Assembly (NCBI GenBank): GCA_046049865.1
Contig: JBJOQO010000001.1
Coordinates: 1-64,000 of the forward strand
DNA: 64,000 nt
Direction: 5' to 3'
Origin: JANPCX01 sp046049865
GTDB taxonomy: Bacteria; Pseudomonadota; Gammaproteobacteria; Burkholderiales; Burkholderiaceae_C
This document shows positions 1 through 6,978 of the stretch, piece after piece (the stretch's first letter is position 1; the number at the start of each line of letters is the position of its first letter). The notes beneath the pieces are model-generated. The model was not told the DNA's origin. It was given only the letters and a program-made list of their open reading frames with translations, and made no database searches. The position numbers and the translations under genes are program-made.

Positions 1-1
1 T

Positions 2-238
2 TGGGCTATTGGCAAGAAAAGCAACGCCGTAGACTGCCCGAGTCCGTGCTGCCACTACGTCTCAGGCTCGGGCACGTTCGAGCTGCAGGTGATGACGACC
101 GACCTCGACGCTTTCTCCCACCTGTCACTGGACGTGCTGATGAACCTGCCCCATGTGAAAGACCTGCACACCAGTTTTTCGTTGGGTGAGGTCAAAGGCG
201 AAAGTGCTTTGCCACTGCAGCACCTGGATGGGAAGTGA
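2..238 (+). CDS. Lrp/AsnC-family transcriptional regulator, C-terminal part (cut by window start)
   Basis: The open frame runs from the window edge to TGA at 236-238. The translation contains HYVSGSGTFELQV followed by HVKDLHTSFSLGEVK and LPLQHLDGK. This is the typical end of the ligand-sensing (RAM) domain of Lrp/AsnC regulators. The DNA-binding half lies outside the window, so it is unknown whether the gene is intact. The last 33 codons (140-238) recur, at about 80% identity by my hand count, at 4073-4171 after the cytochrome gene. The family assignment is fairly secure; the target and effector cannot be inferred. Confidence 0.7.
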   Translation, partial: WAIGKKSNAVDCPSPCCHYVSGSGTFELQVMTTDLDAFSHLSLDVLMNLPHVKDLHTSFSLGEVKGESALPLQHLDGK

Positions 239-347
239 CAAGCCACTGGTGGGCGGACCCATCCGGGCCAAAAGCAGTCCTGGGCAAGCGCAAGCCTGAA
301 TCCAGCGCGCATTCGCTCGGCGCGCTTCAGTGCGGGATCGAACGGAC

Positions 348-383
348 GTGATGTCGATCAGCGTCCAGACTGATCGAGATCAA
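348..383. promoter_or_regulatory. Twin FNR/CRP-like boxes upstream of arsA
   Basis: Two motifs of the form TGAT-N4-ATCA lie at 348-361 (GTGATgtcgATCAG) and 370-383 (CTGATcgagATCAA). The FNR/Anr consensus is TTGAT-N4-ATCAA. The second box matches 9 of 10 positions and the first 8 of 10. Their centres are 22 bp apart, about two helical turns, and they lie about 50-80 bp upstream of the arsA start. The motifs are seen directly; oxygen- or NO-responsive control of the downstream genes is inferred. Confidence 0.4.
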
Positions 384-430
384 GCTGGCTGGCGTCAGAA
401 GGCGCACAGTCAAGGCCGGAGGTTCAGTCT

Positions 431-2290
431 ATGAGTAGAAAAGTTCTGGGTACGGGCGGCAGCACAGTTGGCATCATCGAACCCACCGCCCGCGACGGCG
501 GCATGGGGTTCATTGCCAAGGCCACGCGGCATCTGTTCTTCACTGGCAAAGGCGGCGTGGGCAAGACCTCGCTGTCGACCGCTGCGGCGCTGATGCTGGC
601 CGATGCCGGCAGGAAGGTGCTGCTGGTGAGCACCGATGCCGCGTCGAATCTCGACGAGATGCTGGGCATCGTATTGCGCAATACGCCGGTACCGGTGCCC
701 GGTGCGCCTGGCCTGTCGGTGCTCAACATCGACCCCGACCAGGCGGCCGAGTCGTACCGCCTGCGCGTGTTGGCACAGATGGGGTCGGGTGCGAGTGCGC
801 AGGAGCTGTCCACGGTGCGCGAGCAACTGTCGGGCGCGTGCACGACCGAGATCGCCTCCTTCGACGAGTTCGCCGCGTTGCTTGCCGATGGTGCCAAGCC
901 CTGGGACCACATCGTGTTCGACACGGCGCCGACCGGGCACACCCTGCGGCTGCTCAGCCTGCCCAAGGCCTGGGTGGGTTTTCTGAGCGGCAACGACCGG
1001 GGGGCCTCCTGCCTCGGGCCGCACTCGGGCCTGCAGATGCAAGAAGAGCGGTTCAAGGCCGCGCTCGACGCCTTGGCCGACCCGGCCAGGACCACCGTGG
1101 TGCTCGTCACCCGGCCCGAACGCGGGGCCATCGCCGAAGCGGCGCGCACCTCGGTGGAGTTGCGAGCGCTGGGACTGAGCAACCAGCGACTGGCCATCAA
1201 TGGTGTCTTCCACGCCAGCGACCGCAGCGACGCCGTGGCCTGCGCCATTGAGGATCTGGGACAGCAGGCCTTAGCCGCCCTGCCCGCATCGCTGCGCGAA
1301 CTGCCGCAGGACCGGGTGCCGCTGCGCGCCTTTGATACCGTCGGCCTGCCGGCCCTGCGCGCTCTGCTGGTTCCAGATGCCGCACCACCGGCCCCGCGCA
1401 CCGATCAGCAGTTGACACAAAACCACCCGCTCCCTGGCCTGGCCGCGCTGGCCGACGAGCTGGCCGCTGCTGGCCACGGCCTGATCATGGTGATGGGCAA
1501 AGGGGGTGTCGGCAAAACCACCATCGCCGCCGCCCTGGCGATCGGGCTCGTGCAGCGGGGCCAGACCGTGCACCTGAGCACCACCGACCCCGCAGCCCAC
1601 CTGGCCGGTACGCTGGTCGGCGACCTGCCGGGCTTGAAGGTGAGCCGCATCGACCCGAAGGTCGAGACGCAGCGTTACATCGACAAAATCATGGCCGCGA
1701 AGTCGCCCCTGCTTGATGCGCAGGAGCAGGCGCTGCTGCTGGAAGACCTGCAGTCGCCGTGCACTGAAGAGGTGGCGGTGTTCCACGCCTTCTCGCGCAT
1801 CGTCAGCGAAGGCCGCAGTGCCTTCGTGGTGCTGGACACCGCGCCGACCGGGCACTCCATGCTGCTGACGGACGCGACCGGTGCCTACCACCGGCAAATG
1901 ACGCGCGAGTTCGAAGGTCGTGGCCCCGCGCACGTCGTCACACCGCTGATGCGGCTGCAGGACGGTGCGTATACGAAGATCATCCTGGTGACACTGCCCG
2001 AAGTCACGCCGGTGTCGCAGGCGGCCGCATTGCAGGACGACCTGCGGCGCGCCCGCATCGAACCCTATGCCTGGGTGCTCAACAAGAGCGTGCTGGCGGC
2101 CGGCACCCACGATCCTTTGCTGCAGGCCCGGCTCGCTGGTGAACGCCGGCAGATCGAGCGCATGTCGGCAGGGCTGGCCCAACGGCTCTACGCACTGCCC
2201 TGGCTGGCCGTGCCTCCGATCGGCATGGGTGAGCTGTCGAAGCTGGTCAGCCAGCCGGAAATTCCCGCCGTGGCCGACGCCGCCGAGTAG
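431..2290 (+). CDS. arsA: ArsA-type arsenite-stimulated ATPase (two fused halves)
   Basis: This 619-residue protein has two homologous P-loop halves, as in plasmid R773 ArsA. The first P-loop GKGGVGKTS is at residues 39-47 and the second GKGGVGKTT at about 356-364. Each half has a DTAPTGH signal-transduction motif. The three cysteines that bind As(III)/Sb(III) in ArsA are present in the right contexts: Cys137 (SGACTTE), Cys194 (GASCLGP) and Cys444 (SPCTEE). ArsA normally energises the membrane pump ArsB. No arsB, arsD, arsR or acr3 is in the window. GGAGG at 418-422 supports the start at 431. Met25 at 503 would give a length closer to the R773 protein. Confidence 0.93.
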   Translation: MSRKVLGTGGSTVGIIEPTARDGGMGFIAKATRHLFFTGKGGVGKTSLSTAAALMLADAGRKVLLVSTDAASNLDEMLGIVLRNTPVPVPGAPGLSVLNIDPDQAAESYRLRVLAQMGSGASAQELSTVREQLSGACTTEIASFDEFAALLADGAKPWDHIVFDTAPTGHTLRLLSLPKAWVGFLSGNDRGASCLGPHSGLQMQEERFKAALDALADPARTTVVLVTRPERGAIAEAARTSVELRALGLSNQRLAINGVFHASDRSDAVACAIEDLGQQALAALPASLRELPQDRVPLRAFDTVGLPALRALLVPDAAPPAPRTDQQLTQNHPLPGLAALADELAAAGHGLIMVMGKGGVGKTTIAAALAIGLVQRGQTVHLSTTDPAAHLAGTLVGDLPGLKVSRIDPKVETQRYIDKIMAAKSPLLDAQEQALLLEDLQSPCTEEVAVFHAFSRIVSEGRSAFVVLDTAPTGHSMLLTDATGAYHRQMTREFEGRGPAHVVTPLMRLQDGAYTKIILVTLPEVTPVSQAAALQDDLRRARIEPYAWVLNKSVLAAGTHDPLLQARLAGERRQIERMSAGLAQRLYALPWLAVPPIGMGELSKLVSQPEIPAVADAAE

Positions 2291-2607
2291 CGACTTCGCC
2301 GCGCCTGCGAAGCCCTGGGCGGCGGCCCGACGCCTGCCACCTGAGTGAGGGGCCATCAAAACCTGCACAACGGCTGGGGGCGGGCAAACCAACAGGCTAC
2401 GCGCAGCCCACGCAAGCTGTGATCCGGCACGGGCTTCCCACACTCCAGTGGCCCATCAACCGCTTTGTTCCGTTCGCCATCGAACAGACGGTTGCCCGCA
2501 GCGAACCTACCGTGGTCGGCACGAGGTCGGCATCTCGCAGGATCACACCGCCGTGACCATCACGGGAACTGCAAGCTGACCCATCCGGCGAACCCACAGG
2601 AGCAGGC
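2291..2607. other. 317-bp gap between arsA and the cupin gene
   Basis: No convincing gene, hairpin terminator or repeat was recognised. Short open frames exist on both strands but show no recognisable domain. An AGGAG-type ribosome site lies just before the cupin start at 2608. The gap suggests that the cupin/cytochrome pair may have its own promoter. Confidence 0.4.
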
Positions 2608-3000
2608 ATGAAAGGTTACGCACAAGACATCGAGTCCATCGCCACCGGCAGCAACGACTTTCGGCGTGTTCTTTACACAGCGCGAAACTGCCAGTTGGTG
2701 GTCATGTCGCTGAAGCCGCAGGAAGACATTGGCGCAGAGGTCCACCAGCTCGACCAGTTCTTCCGCGTCGAGGCCGGGCACGGGGTAGCGGAAATCGACG
2801 GCGTTCGCACGGTGATCCGAGCGGGCTTTGCCGTGATCGTTCCTGCCGGTGCCAGGCACAACATCATCAACACAGGGTCTGAGCCGCTGAAGCTGTACAC
2901 GCTGTATGCGCCGCCCAACCACCGGGACGGGGTGGTCCACACCACGCGGGCCGACGCGCAGGCCGACACCGAGCACTTCGACGGCAAGACATCGGAATGA
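2608..3000 (+). CDS. Small cupin-domain protein
   Basis: This 130-residue single-domain cupin starts MKGYAQDIES. Cupin motif 1 is GAEVHQLDQFFRVEAG at about residues 41-56, and motif 2 is PAGARHNIINTG at about 79-90. The conserved His/Gln/Glu set suggests a metal-binding barrel, but the substrate is unknown. Close homologues in proteobacteria are annotated only as cupin-domain proteins. Its stop overlaps the start of the cytochrome gene by four bases (ATGA at 2997-3000), so the two are probably translationally coupled. This suggests, but does not show, a role linked to the cytochrome. Confidence 0.85.
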   Translation: MKGYAQDIESIATGSNDFRRVLYTARNCQLVVMSLKPQEDIGAEVHQLDQFFRVEAGHGVAEIDGVRTVIRAGFAVIVPAGARHNIINTGSEPLKLYTLYAPPNHRDGVVHTTRADAQADTEHFDGKTSE

Positions 3001-4067
3001 CGCCGCGCAATACGCCGGATCCGTACGGGTCGATCTTGATCGGCAAGGTCGGCTACGTCCTGATCGGCGGCTTGCTGTTGTTGCACGCCACCGCATGGGC
3101 CGCAGAGGTGTTGCCCCCCGTCAACCTGGTGGGGCGCCCGGTGCCGCAGATCGACAGCCTGCCCGAAGGCCCTTACCGCGAACTCGTCGTGCGCGGCCAT
3201 GAACTGAGCACACGCACGTTTGCGGTGATCGGCCCGGAGGTGAAGAATCCTCGCCAGCGGTACGCTGGCAACAACCTGGCCTGCACCTCGTGTCACCAGG
3301 AAGGCGGCAGCAAGCCGTTTGCGATCCCCTGGGTGGGTGTGACGGCCACCTTTCCGCAATACCGAGGACGCGAGGACCGAGTCAGCACGGTAGAAGAACG
3401 CATCAATGGCTGCATGGAGCGCAGCATGAACGGCAAGCCATTGCCGTTCGATGCGCCCGAGATGAAAGCCATCACCACCTACATCGCCTTCCTGTCCCGG
3501 GGCGTGCCCGTGGGCGCGCAGCTTGAAGGCGCGGCCGTGCTGCAAAGCGCGGTGCCCAACCGGCGTGCCAACCCCGAAGTCGGCAGCGTTGTCTACGCCG
3601 CCCAATGCGCGCTCTGCCACGGTGCCGATGGCATGGGCAAACGCGTGGGCCGGCGTGGCGACGCACAGGGCTACACCTTTCCGCCGCTGTGGGGCCCGGA
3701 CAGTTTCAACAACGGTGCCGGCATGAACCGCCTGCTCACGACCACACGCTTCATCCGCCAGAACATACCGCTCGGTGCCAGCCACACCGCCACGGTATTG
3801 AACGACGACGAGGCCTACGACGTGGCGGCTTTCATATTGTCCAAGCCGCGCCCATTAAAAGCGCACCTGGAAGCCGACTTCCCCGCACGGTGGAACAAGC
3901 CCATCGACGCCGCGTTCCCGCCCTACATGCTGGGCGCCCCCGCCGATCAGTACCGCTACGGCCCCTACCCGCCCTTGGCCGAAAAGCAGCGCGAGATGGC
4001 CGACCAGCGCAAGGCCGACCTAGCGGCGAGCAAGCCGCCGGCTACAGCAGCGCCACCAGTGCGTTGA
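2997..4067 (+). CDS. tsdA: Diheme cytochrome c, thiosulfate dehydrogenase (TsdA)-like
   Basis: This 356-residue protein has a hydrophobic export segment at about residues 17-36 and two CxxCH heme motifs: CTSCH at 96-100 and CALCH at 204-208. The block FPQYRGRE followed by INGCMERSMNGKPLP is characteristic of COG3258/TsdA. In that family the cysteine of INGC (here Cys139) is an axial ligand of the active-site heme. TsdA oxidises two thiosulfates to tetrathionate in the periplasm, or runs in reverse. No tsdB follows. The gene is coupled to the preceding cupin. Its last codons overlap the start of the second Lrp fragment. The TsdA-like family is clear; the actual substrate is inferred. Confidence 0.8.
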   Translation: MTPRNTPDPYGSILIGKVGYVLIGGLLLLHATAWAAEVLPPVNLVGRPVPQIDSLPEGPYRELVVRGHELSTRTFAVIGPEVKNPRQRYAGNNLACTSCHQEGGSKPFAIPWVGVTATFPQYRGREDRVSTVEERINGCMERSMNGKPLPFDAPEMKAITTYIAFLSRGVPVGAQLEGAAVLQSAVPNRRANPEVGSVVYAAQCALCHGADGMGKRVGRRGDAQGYTFPPLWGPDSFNNGAGMNRLLTTTRFIRQNIPLGASHTATVLNDDEAYDVAAFILSKPRPLKAHLEADFPARWNKPIDAAFPPYMLGAPADQYRYGPYPPLAEKQREMADQRKADLAASKPPATAAPPVR

Positions 4068-4171
4068 TCTCTATGAACCTGGCCCACGTGAAAGACCTGT
4101 ACACCAGTTTTCCGCTGGGTGAGGTCGAGGCGGAGGGGGCCTTGACCTTGTCGCATCTGGATGGGAAGTAA
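4058..4171 (+). pseudogene. Orphan C-terminal fragment of an Lrp/AsnC regulator
   Basis: From 4073 to 4171 the sequence reads MNLAHVKDLYTSFPLGEVE and ends SHLDGK-stop. It has the same length (33 codons including stop) and frame as 140-238. Weaker similarity may extend to about 4058. There is no upstream domain because the tsdA reading frame occupies the preceding DNA. It is a remnant of a second Lrp-type gene, or the far arm of a direct repeat that brackets arsA, cupin and tsdA. Confidence 0.7.
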
Positions 4172-4188
4172 TCGGCCCATTCTTGGGG

Positions 4189-4743
4189 TTACTCATCAGT
4201 TTCGATCTCGATTGATCGGATTTCTGGGAGTAGGTATACATGCTTGAAAACGAGCTCGACGAACGGTGGAACGGCCTTCGGAGCGGCCAGACTTCCGAAT
4301 AGGGAAAGGTTGTAACCCGTGCGTTGCCCGTCTTCCGTTTGACTTATGCAGTACCTGGCTCTCCACCTGTGTCCTGCATTGCTGAGAAAGGCTTTCAGTC
4401 GAGCTTCCTCCGCGACCGAAAGGTATCTCTTTTCGATTTCGTCTGCACCCTTAGCAGGCGCAGATGCAGAGCACGCTGCATCGCGCATTGGACCTTTAGC
4501 GTCAGGTTTTGATGCTGCAAGTACAGGAAAGTCAAAGGTGATCACCTTACTTTCAGCGGCGAACTGAACATATCGTTTGGATGGCATCTCAGTAACGACT
4601 GCGAACGTCCAAACGTTTGTATCGGCCGACACAAGGCGCGTAGCGGAACGAACGATCCGAGCGGAATCGGCCGATGAAAGCATCGGTTCAGCATTTGAGG
4701 AAATGCTGAGCATTAGCCCAAGCAGCAGAAGCAGTTTTTTCAT
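4189..4743 (-). CDS. Secreted hypothetical protein
   Basis: I do not recognise this protein (about 184 residues). I chose the start MKKLLLLLGLMLSISSNAEP at 4743 because it gives a classical Sec signal peptide with cleavage after SNA. The open frame extends upstream to 4968, but that extra part reads through a palindromic stretch and looks non-coding. The mature part contains two cysteines, in DAACSAS and ARYCISQ, that could form a disulfide in the periplasm. By eye the DNA is less G+C-rich than its neighbours, consistent with accessory origin. Confidence 0.55.
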   Translation of the reverse strand: MKKLLLLLGLMLSISSNAEPMLSSADSARIVRSATRLVSADTNVWTFAVVTEMPSKRYVQFAAESKVITFDFPVLAASKPDAKGPMRDAACSASAPAKGADEIEKRYLSVAEEARLKAFLSNAGHRWRARYCISQTEDGQRTGYNLSLFGSLAAPKAVPPFVELVFKHVYLLPEIRSIEIETDE

Positions 4744-4789
4744 TCTTGCCACTTTAATGGCGTCGATCTGCCGCGCCACCAAAACCTGA

Positions 4790-4817
4790 ATCTGCGCCGC
4801 TATGCATCGCGGCAGAT
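4790..4817. repeat. 28-bp imperfect palindrome
   Basis: The arms ATCTGCGCCGC and GCGGCAGAT face each other around TATGCATC, with one unpaired base. A third copy of the half-motif (ATCTGCCGCG) lies at about 4766. It sits 50-75 bp upstream of the secreted hypothetical protein start. It could be an operator or a small repeat; its function is unknown. Confidence 0.4.
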
Positions 4818-4964
4818 AAAACGTGTTGAACTGAACCGTGGCGCTGGTGACAGCGGTAAGGCGGGCGGCTACAGGGCATTGGATCGAATCAAATCCCCAG
4901 CATGCGTTGACTATGTCCGCGCCACCCAGCCCTGATGCTATCAACGCAGCGCGTGGCGCTGCAC

Positions 4965-5834
4965 TCAATGCCTCCAGCGCCGCCCATCTTCCGGCCGAGG
5001 CGGGTCGATGGGACGGTTGTCTCGTCTGTCATCACGTCGATCATCTCGGCGACCGTCGCGGTAGTAAATCGTGCCGCCGCCGATGAAGCGGGGTGGGGGC
5101 CGGAAAAACACGGGGGGCGGTGGGGCGTAATACACGGGCGGTGCAACGTACACAGGCCGCACGGGTTCGGTGTAGTACACCGTGGTGGGCGGTTGGTTGT
5201 AGTTGTGCGGGGGTTGCGTTTGAATATAGGTGACGTTGGGGGGCGTGCCCACTTGGGGTGAGGTGACCGTGACGCCGTCGCTGCTGTAACCCGCGCTGTT
5301 GGTGCCCACCGCAACATTCACGCTCAGCGGCAGCAAGCTGCCGGGCGCGCCTGGGTCTTGGTTCAAACGGGTGCTGAAGCGGCGGCCCGCATAGTCATAC
5401 ACCACGTCGTAGGCCACGACACGCGACTCGGTCACGTTCACCGTTTGGCAGCGGCGCACCATGCCCACGCCTTGGGGTTGTTGATGGGCCTCCACACGGT
5501 CACCAATCACCGCGCCCAGCACCACGCCAGCACCGGTTGCAGCACCGCGGCCTGAGCCGCTGCCCATGGTGGAACCAATCAAACCGCCAATCACTGCACC
5601 GGCCAAGGCACCGCCCCCGCTGCTGCGAGGAGCCACGGCCTGGGGCTCGTCATAACACTGTTGCTGCGGCACGTTCACCGGGGCCAGCACGGGGGTCGAT
5701 GACACCACGGTGCCATATTCGGTGTTTTGTTGTGCTGTGGCGCAACCACTGACCAGCGCACTGGCCGCAACCAATACCGCGCTGGCGGAGCGGGCCGAGA
5801 GCAAACGAGTTGCCAAGAAATAGATGCTTTGCAT
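4965..5834 (-). CDS. Glycine-zipper lipoprotein (17-kDa surface antigen-like)
   Basis: This protein has 289 residues when started at MQSIYFLATR. GGAG lies 8 bases upstream of that codon, so it is preferred over the open-frame start at 5873. A lipobox (LVSGC) places the lipidated Cys at residue 31. A glycine-zipper segment follows (GGGALAGAVIGGLIGS, then GAVIGDRVE), as in Rickettsia 17-kDa-antigen/2TM families. The C-terminal third is low complexity, rich in Pro and Tyr and then in Asp and Arg. It is probably an outer-membrane lipoprotein with an envelope-stability role. The adjacent divergent gene also encodes an exported protein. Confidence 0.75.
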   Translation of the reverse strand: MQSIYFLATRLLSARSASAVLVAASALVSGCATAQQNTEYGTVVSSTPVLAPVNVPQQQCYDEPQAVAPRSSGGGALAGAVIGGLIGSTMGSGSGRGAATGAGVVLGAVIGDRVEAHQQPQGVGMVRRCQTVNVTESRVVAYDVVYDYAGRRFSTRLNQDPGAPGSLLPLSVNVAVGTNSAGYSSDGVTVTSPQVGTPPNVTYIQTQPPHNYNQPPTTVYYTEPVRPVYVAPPVYYAPPPPVFFRPPPRFIGGGTIYYRDGRRDDRRDDRRDNRPIDPPRPEDGRRWRH

Positions 5835-5949
5835 GGTGTTTCTCCACCCTTGGTCGCGCCGCGCCACCGTCACACTGACGATGCGGCATCACGCCATGGG
5901 TTTCCCGACAACGAAGGACATGCCCTTGCCGTTGACCGCAAGCCACTTT

Positions 5950-6001
5950 TGTTTTTTCGCCCCCTGGGTGGGTTAGTCGAAAAAACAGAGGTCCGGGGGC
6001 G
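5950..6001. promoter_or_regulatory. Nested inverted repeats between divergent genes
   Basis: TGTTTTTTCG (5950-5959) and CGAAAAAACA (5978-5987) form a 10-bp inverted repeat. A second pair, CGCCCCC (5958-5964) and GGGGGCG (5995-6001), is interleaved with it. They lie between the lipoprotein gene (minus strand) and the exported protein gene starting at 6040. They may be a shared operator or alternative hairpins in a leader. Confidence 0.3.
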
Positions 6002-6039
6002 TTTGTATTCGTCGCGTCAGACTGTTGAGAGGGTTCCTG

Positions 6040-6780
6040 ATGACCTGCTTCCGTAGGATTACCAGTTGGTCCGCGCTCACTCTGAGCCTGTGCGCCTCGC
6101 TCGCGTACAGCGCGCCGCCATCTTTGCCGCAGCGCAACCTCGTCATTGACTGGCGGCAAATTGACGACCACGAAACAAGCAGCCAACCTGCGGCCCGCTG
6201 GAGTAGCACCGTGACCACCAGCGGGGCTCCATCGAGTGTTTCGGGCGGCGTCACTGTCAGTACCCAACAACGGTCGAGCAGTCAGGCGTTCAGTCAACAA
6301 ATGCGCGTGCTCAACGGTGGGCGCGTCACGGTACGCCTGAACCAAAGTATTCCTGTCATGTGGGTGGAGGCCGCTCAAACCACGGCGAACACGGTGGGCG
6401 GCTACGGTGGTGCGAACACGCCGCGCACCTCAGGCGCTGCCGTGGTTCAGGGCCTCACTTGGTTGGACGCGGGCCGCCAGATTTCCCTGCAACCGCGCTG
6501 GCCTGGCGGCGAGTTGCCCGCCGTGGTGGACATTCAAGTGGACAACGCGACGCTGGAGAATGAGCGCCCCACCGTCGCCGCCATGAACAGTGGCGGAGCC
6601 GCATTGCCCGTGCAAACACGCAGCCAAACCGTGACCACGGTGTTGGCTCCGCTGGGACAGTGGGTGACGATTGCACGCACAGGTGGCGAGACCACTTCGG
6701 AGCAACGTGGTGTGGTGTCCACCATGTCCGCAACAAGCCAACAACGCCAACTGATGCAAATTCGGGTGCTGGTGCCGTGA
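6040..6780 (+). CDS. Exported hypothetical protein
   Basis: I do not recognise the family. The protein has 246 residues from ATG 6040, preceded by GAGAGGG, which is a good ribosome site and beats an upstream TTG at 6025. Residues 1-24 form a signal peptide ending in AYSA. The mature part is rich in Thr, Ser, Gln and Val, begins with NLVIDWRQID and ends in LMQIRVLVP, which suggests a beta-rich periplasmic protein. No catalytic motif is visible. It diverges from a lipoprotein gene and faces the CoA-transferase operon across a large palindrome. Confidence 0.6.
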   Translation: MTCFRRITSWSALTLSLCASLAYSAPPSLPQRNLVIDWRQIDDHETSSQPAARWSSTVTTSGAPSSVSGGVTVSTQQRSSSQAFSQQMRVLNGGRVTVRLNQSIPVMWVEAAQTTANTVGGYGGANTPRTSGAAVVQGLTWLDAGRQISLQPRWPGGELPAVVDIQVDNATLENERPTVAAMNSGGAALPVQTRSQTVTTVLAPLGQWVTIARTGGETTSEQRGVVSTMSATSQQRQLMQIRVLVP

Positions 6781-6801
6781 CTGATTGAGCTTTACCAAAT
6801 A

Positions 6802-6928
6802 CATGACACGCCACCGCCCTCACCCCAACCCTCTCCCGCGAGCGGGAGAGGGGGTTTTCTTCCCTCTACCCCGTCCTCGGGGGAGAGGGTAGGGTGAGGG
6901 GGGCGTTCGAGGTACGCCAAGTGTCATG
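6802..6928. repeat. Long G/C-rich interspersed palindrome between convergent genes
   Basis: The outer arms CATGACAC (6802-6809) and GTGTCATG (6921-6928) enclose a CCCTCACCC...GGGTGAGGG palindrome with internal CCCTCTCCC/GGGAGAGGG stems (about 6817-6900). CCCTCACCCC-type palindromes are common intergenic repeats in proteobacteria. Lying between convergent genes, it could act as a two-way transcription barrier. Confidence 0.6.
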
Positions 6929-6978
6929 AATAAAGTAAAGATCAATAAAACCTGGCCGTCAATAGGGCCGCCCTGCGC

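Noticed and set aside
140..4171. Lrp-end direct repeats as a recent target-site duplication
   Set aside because: The two copies differ at about one base in five, too much for a recent insertion event.
4740..4968. Integron attC-like site at the palindrome before the secreted hypothetical gene
   Set aside because: The conserved RYYYAAC and GTTRRRY ends are not present, and there is no integrase or cassette array.
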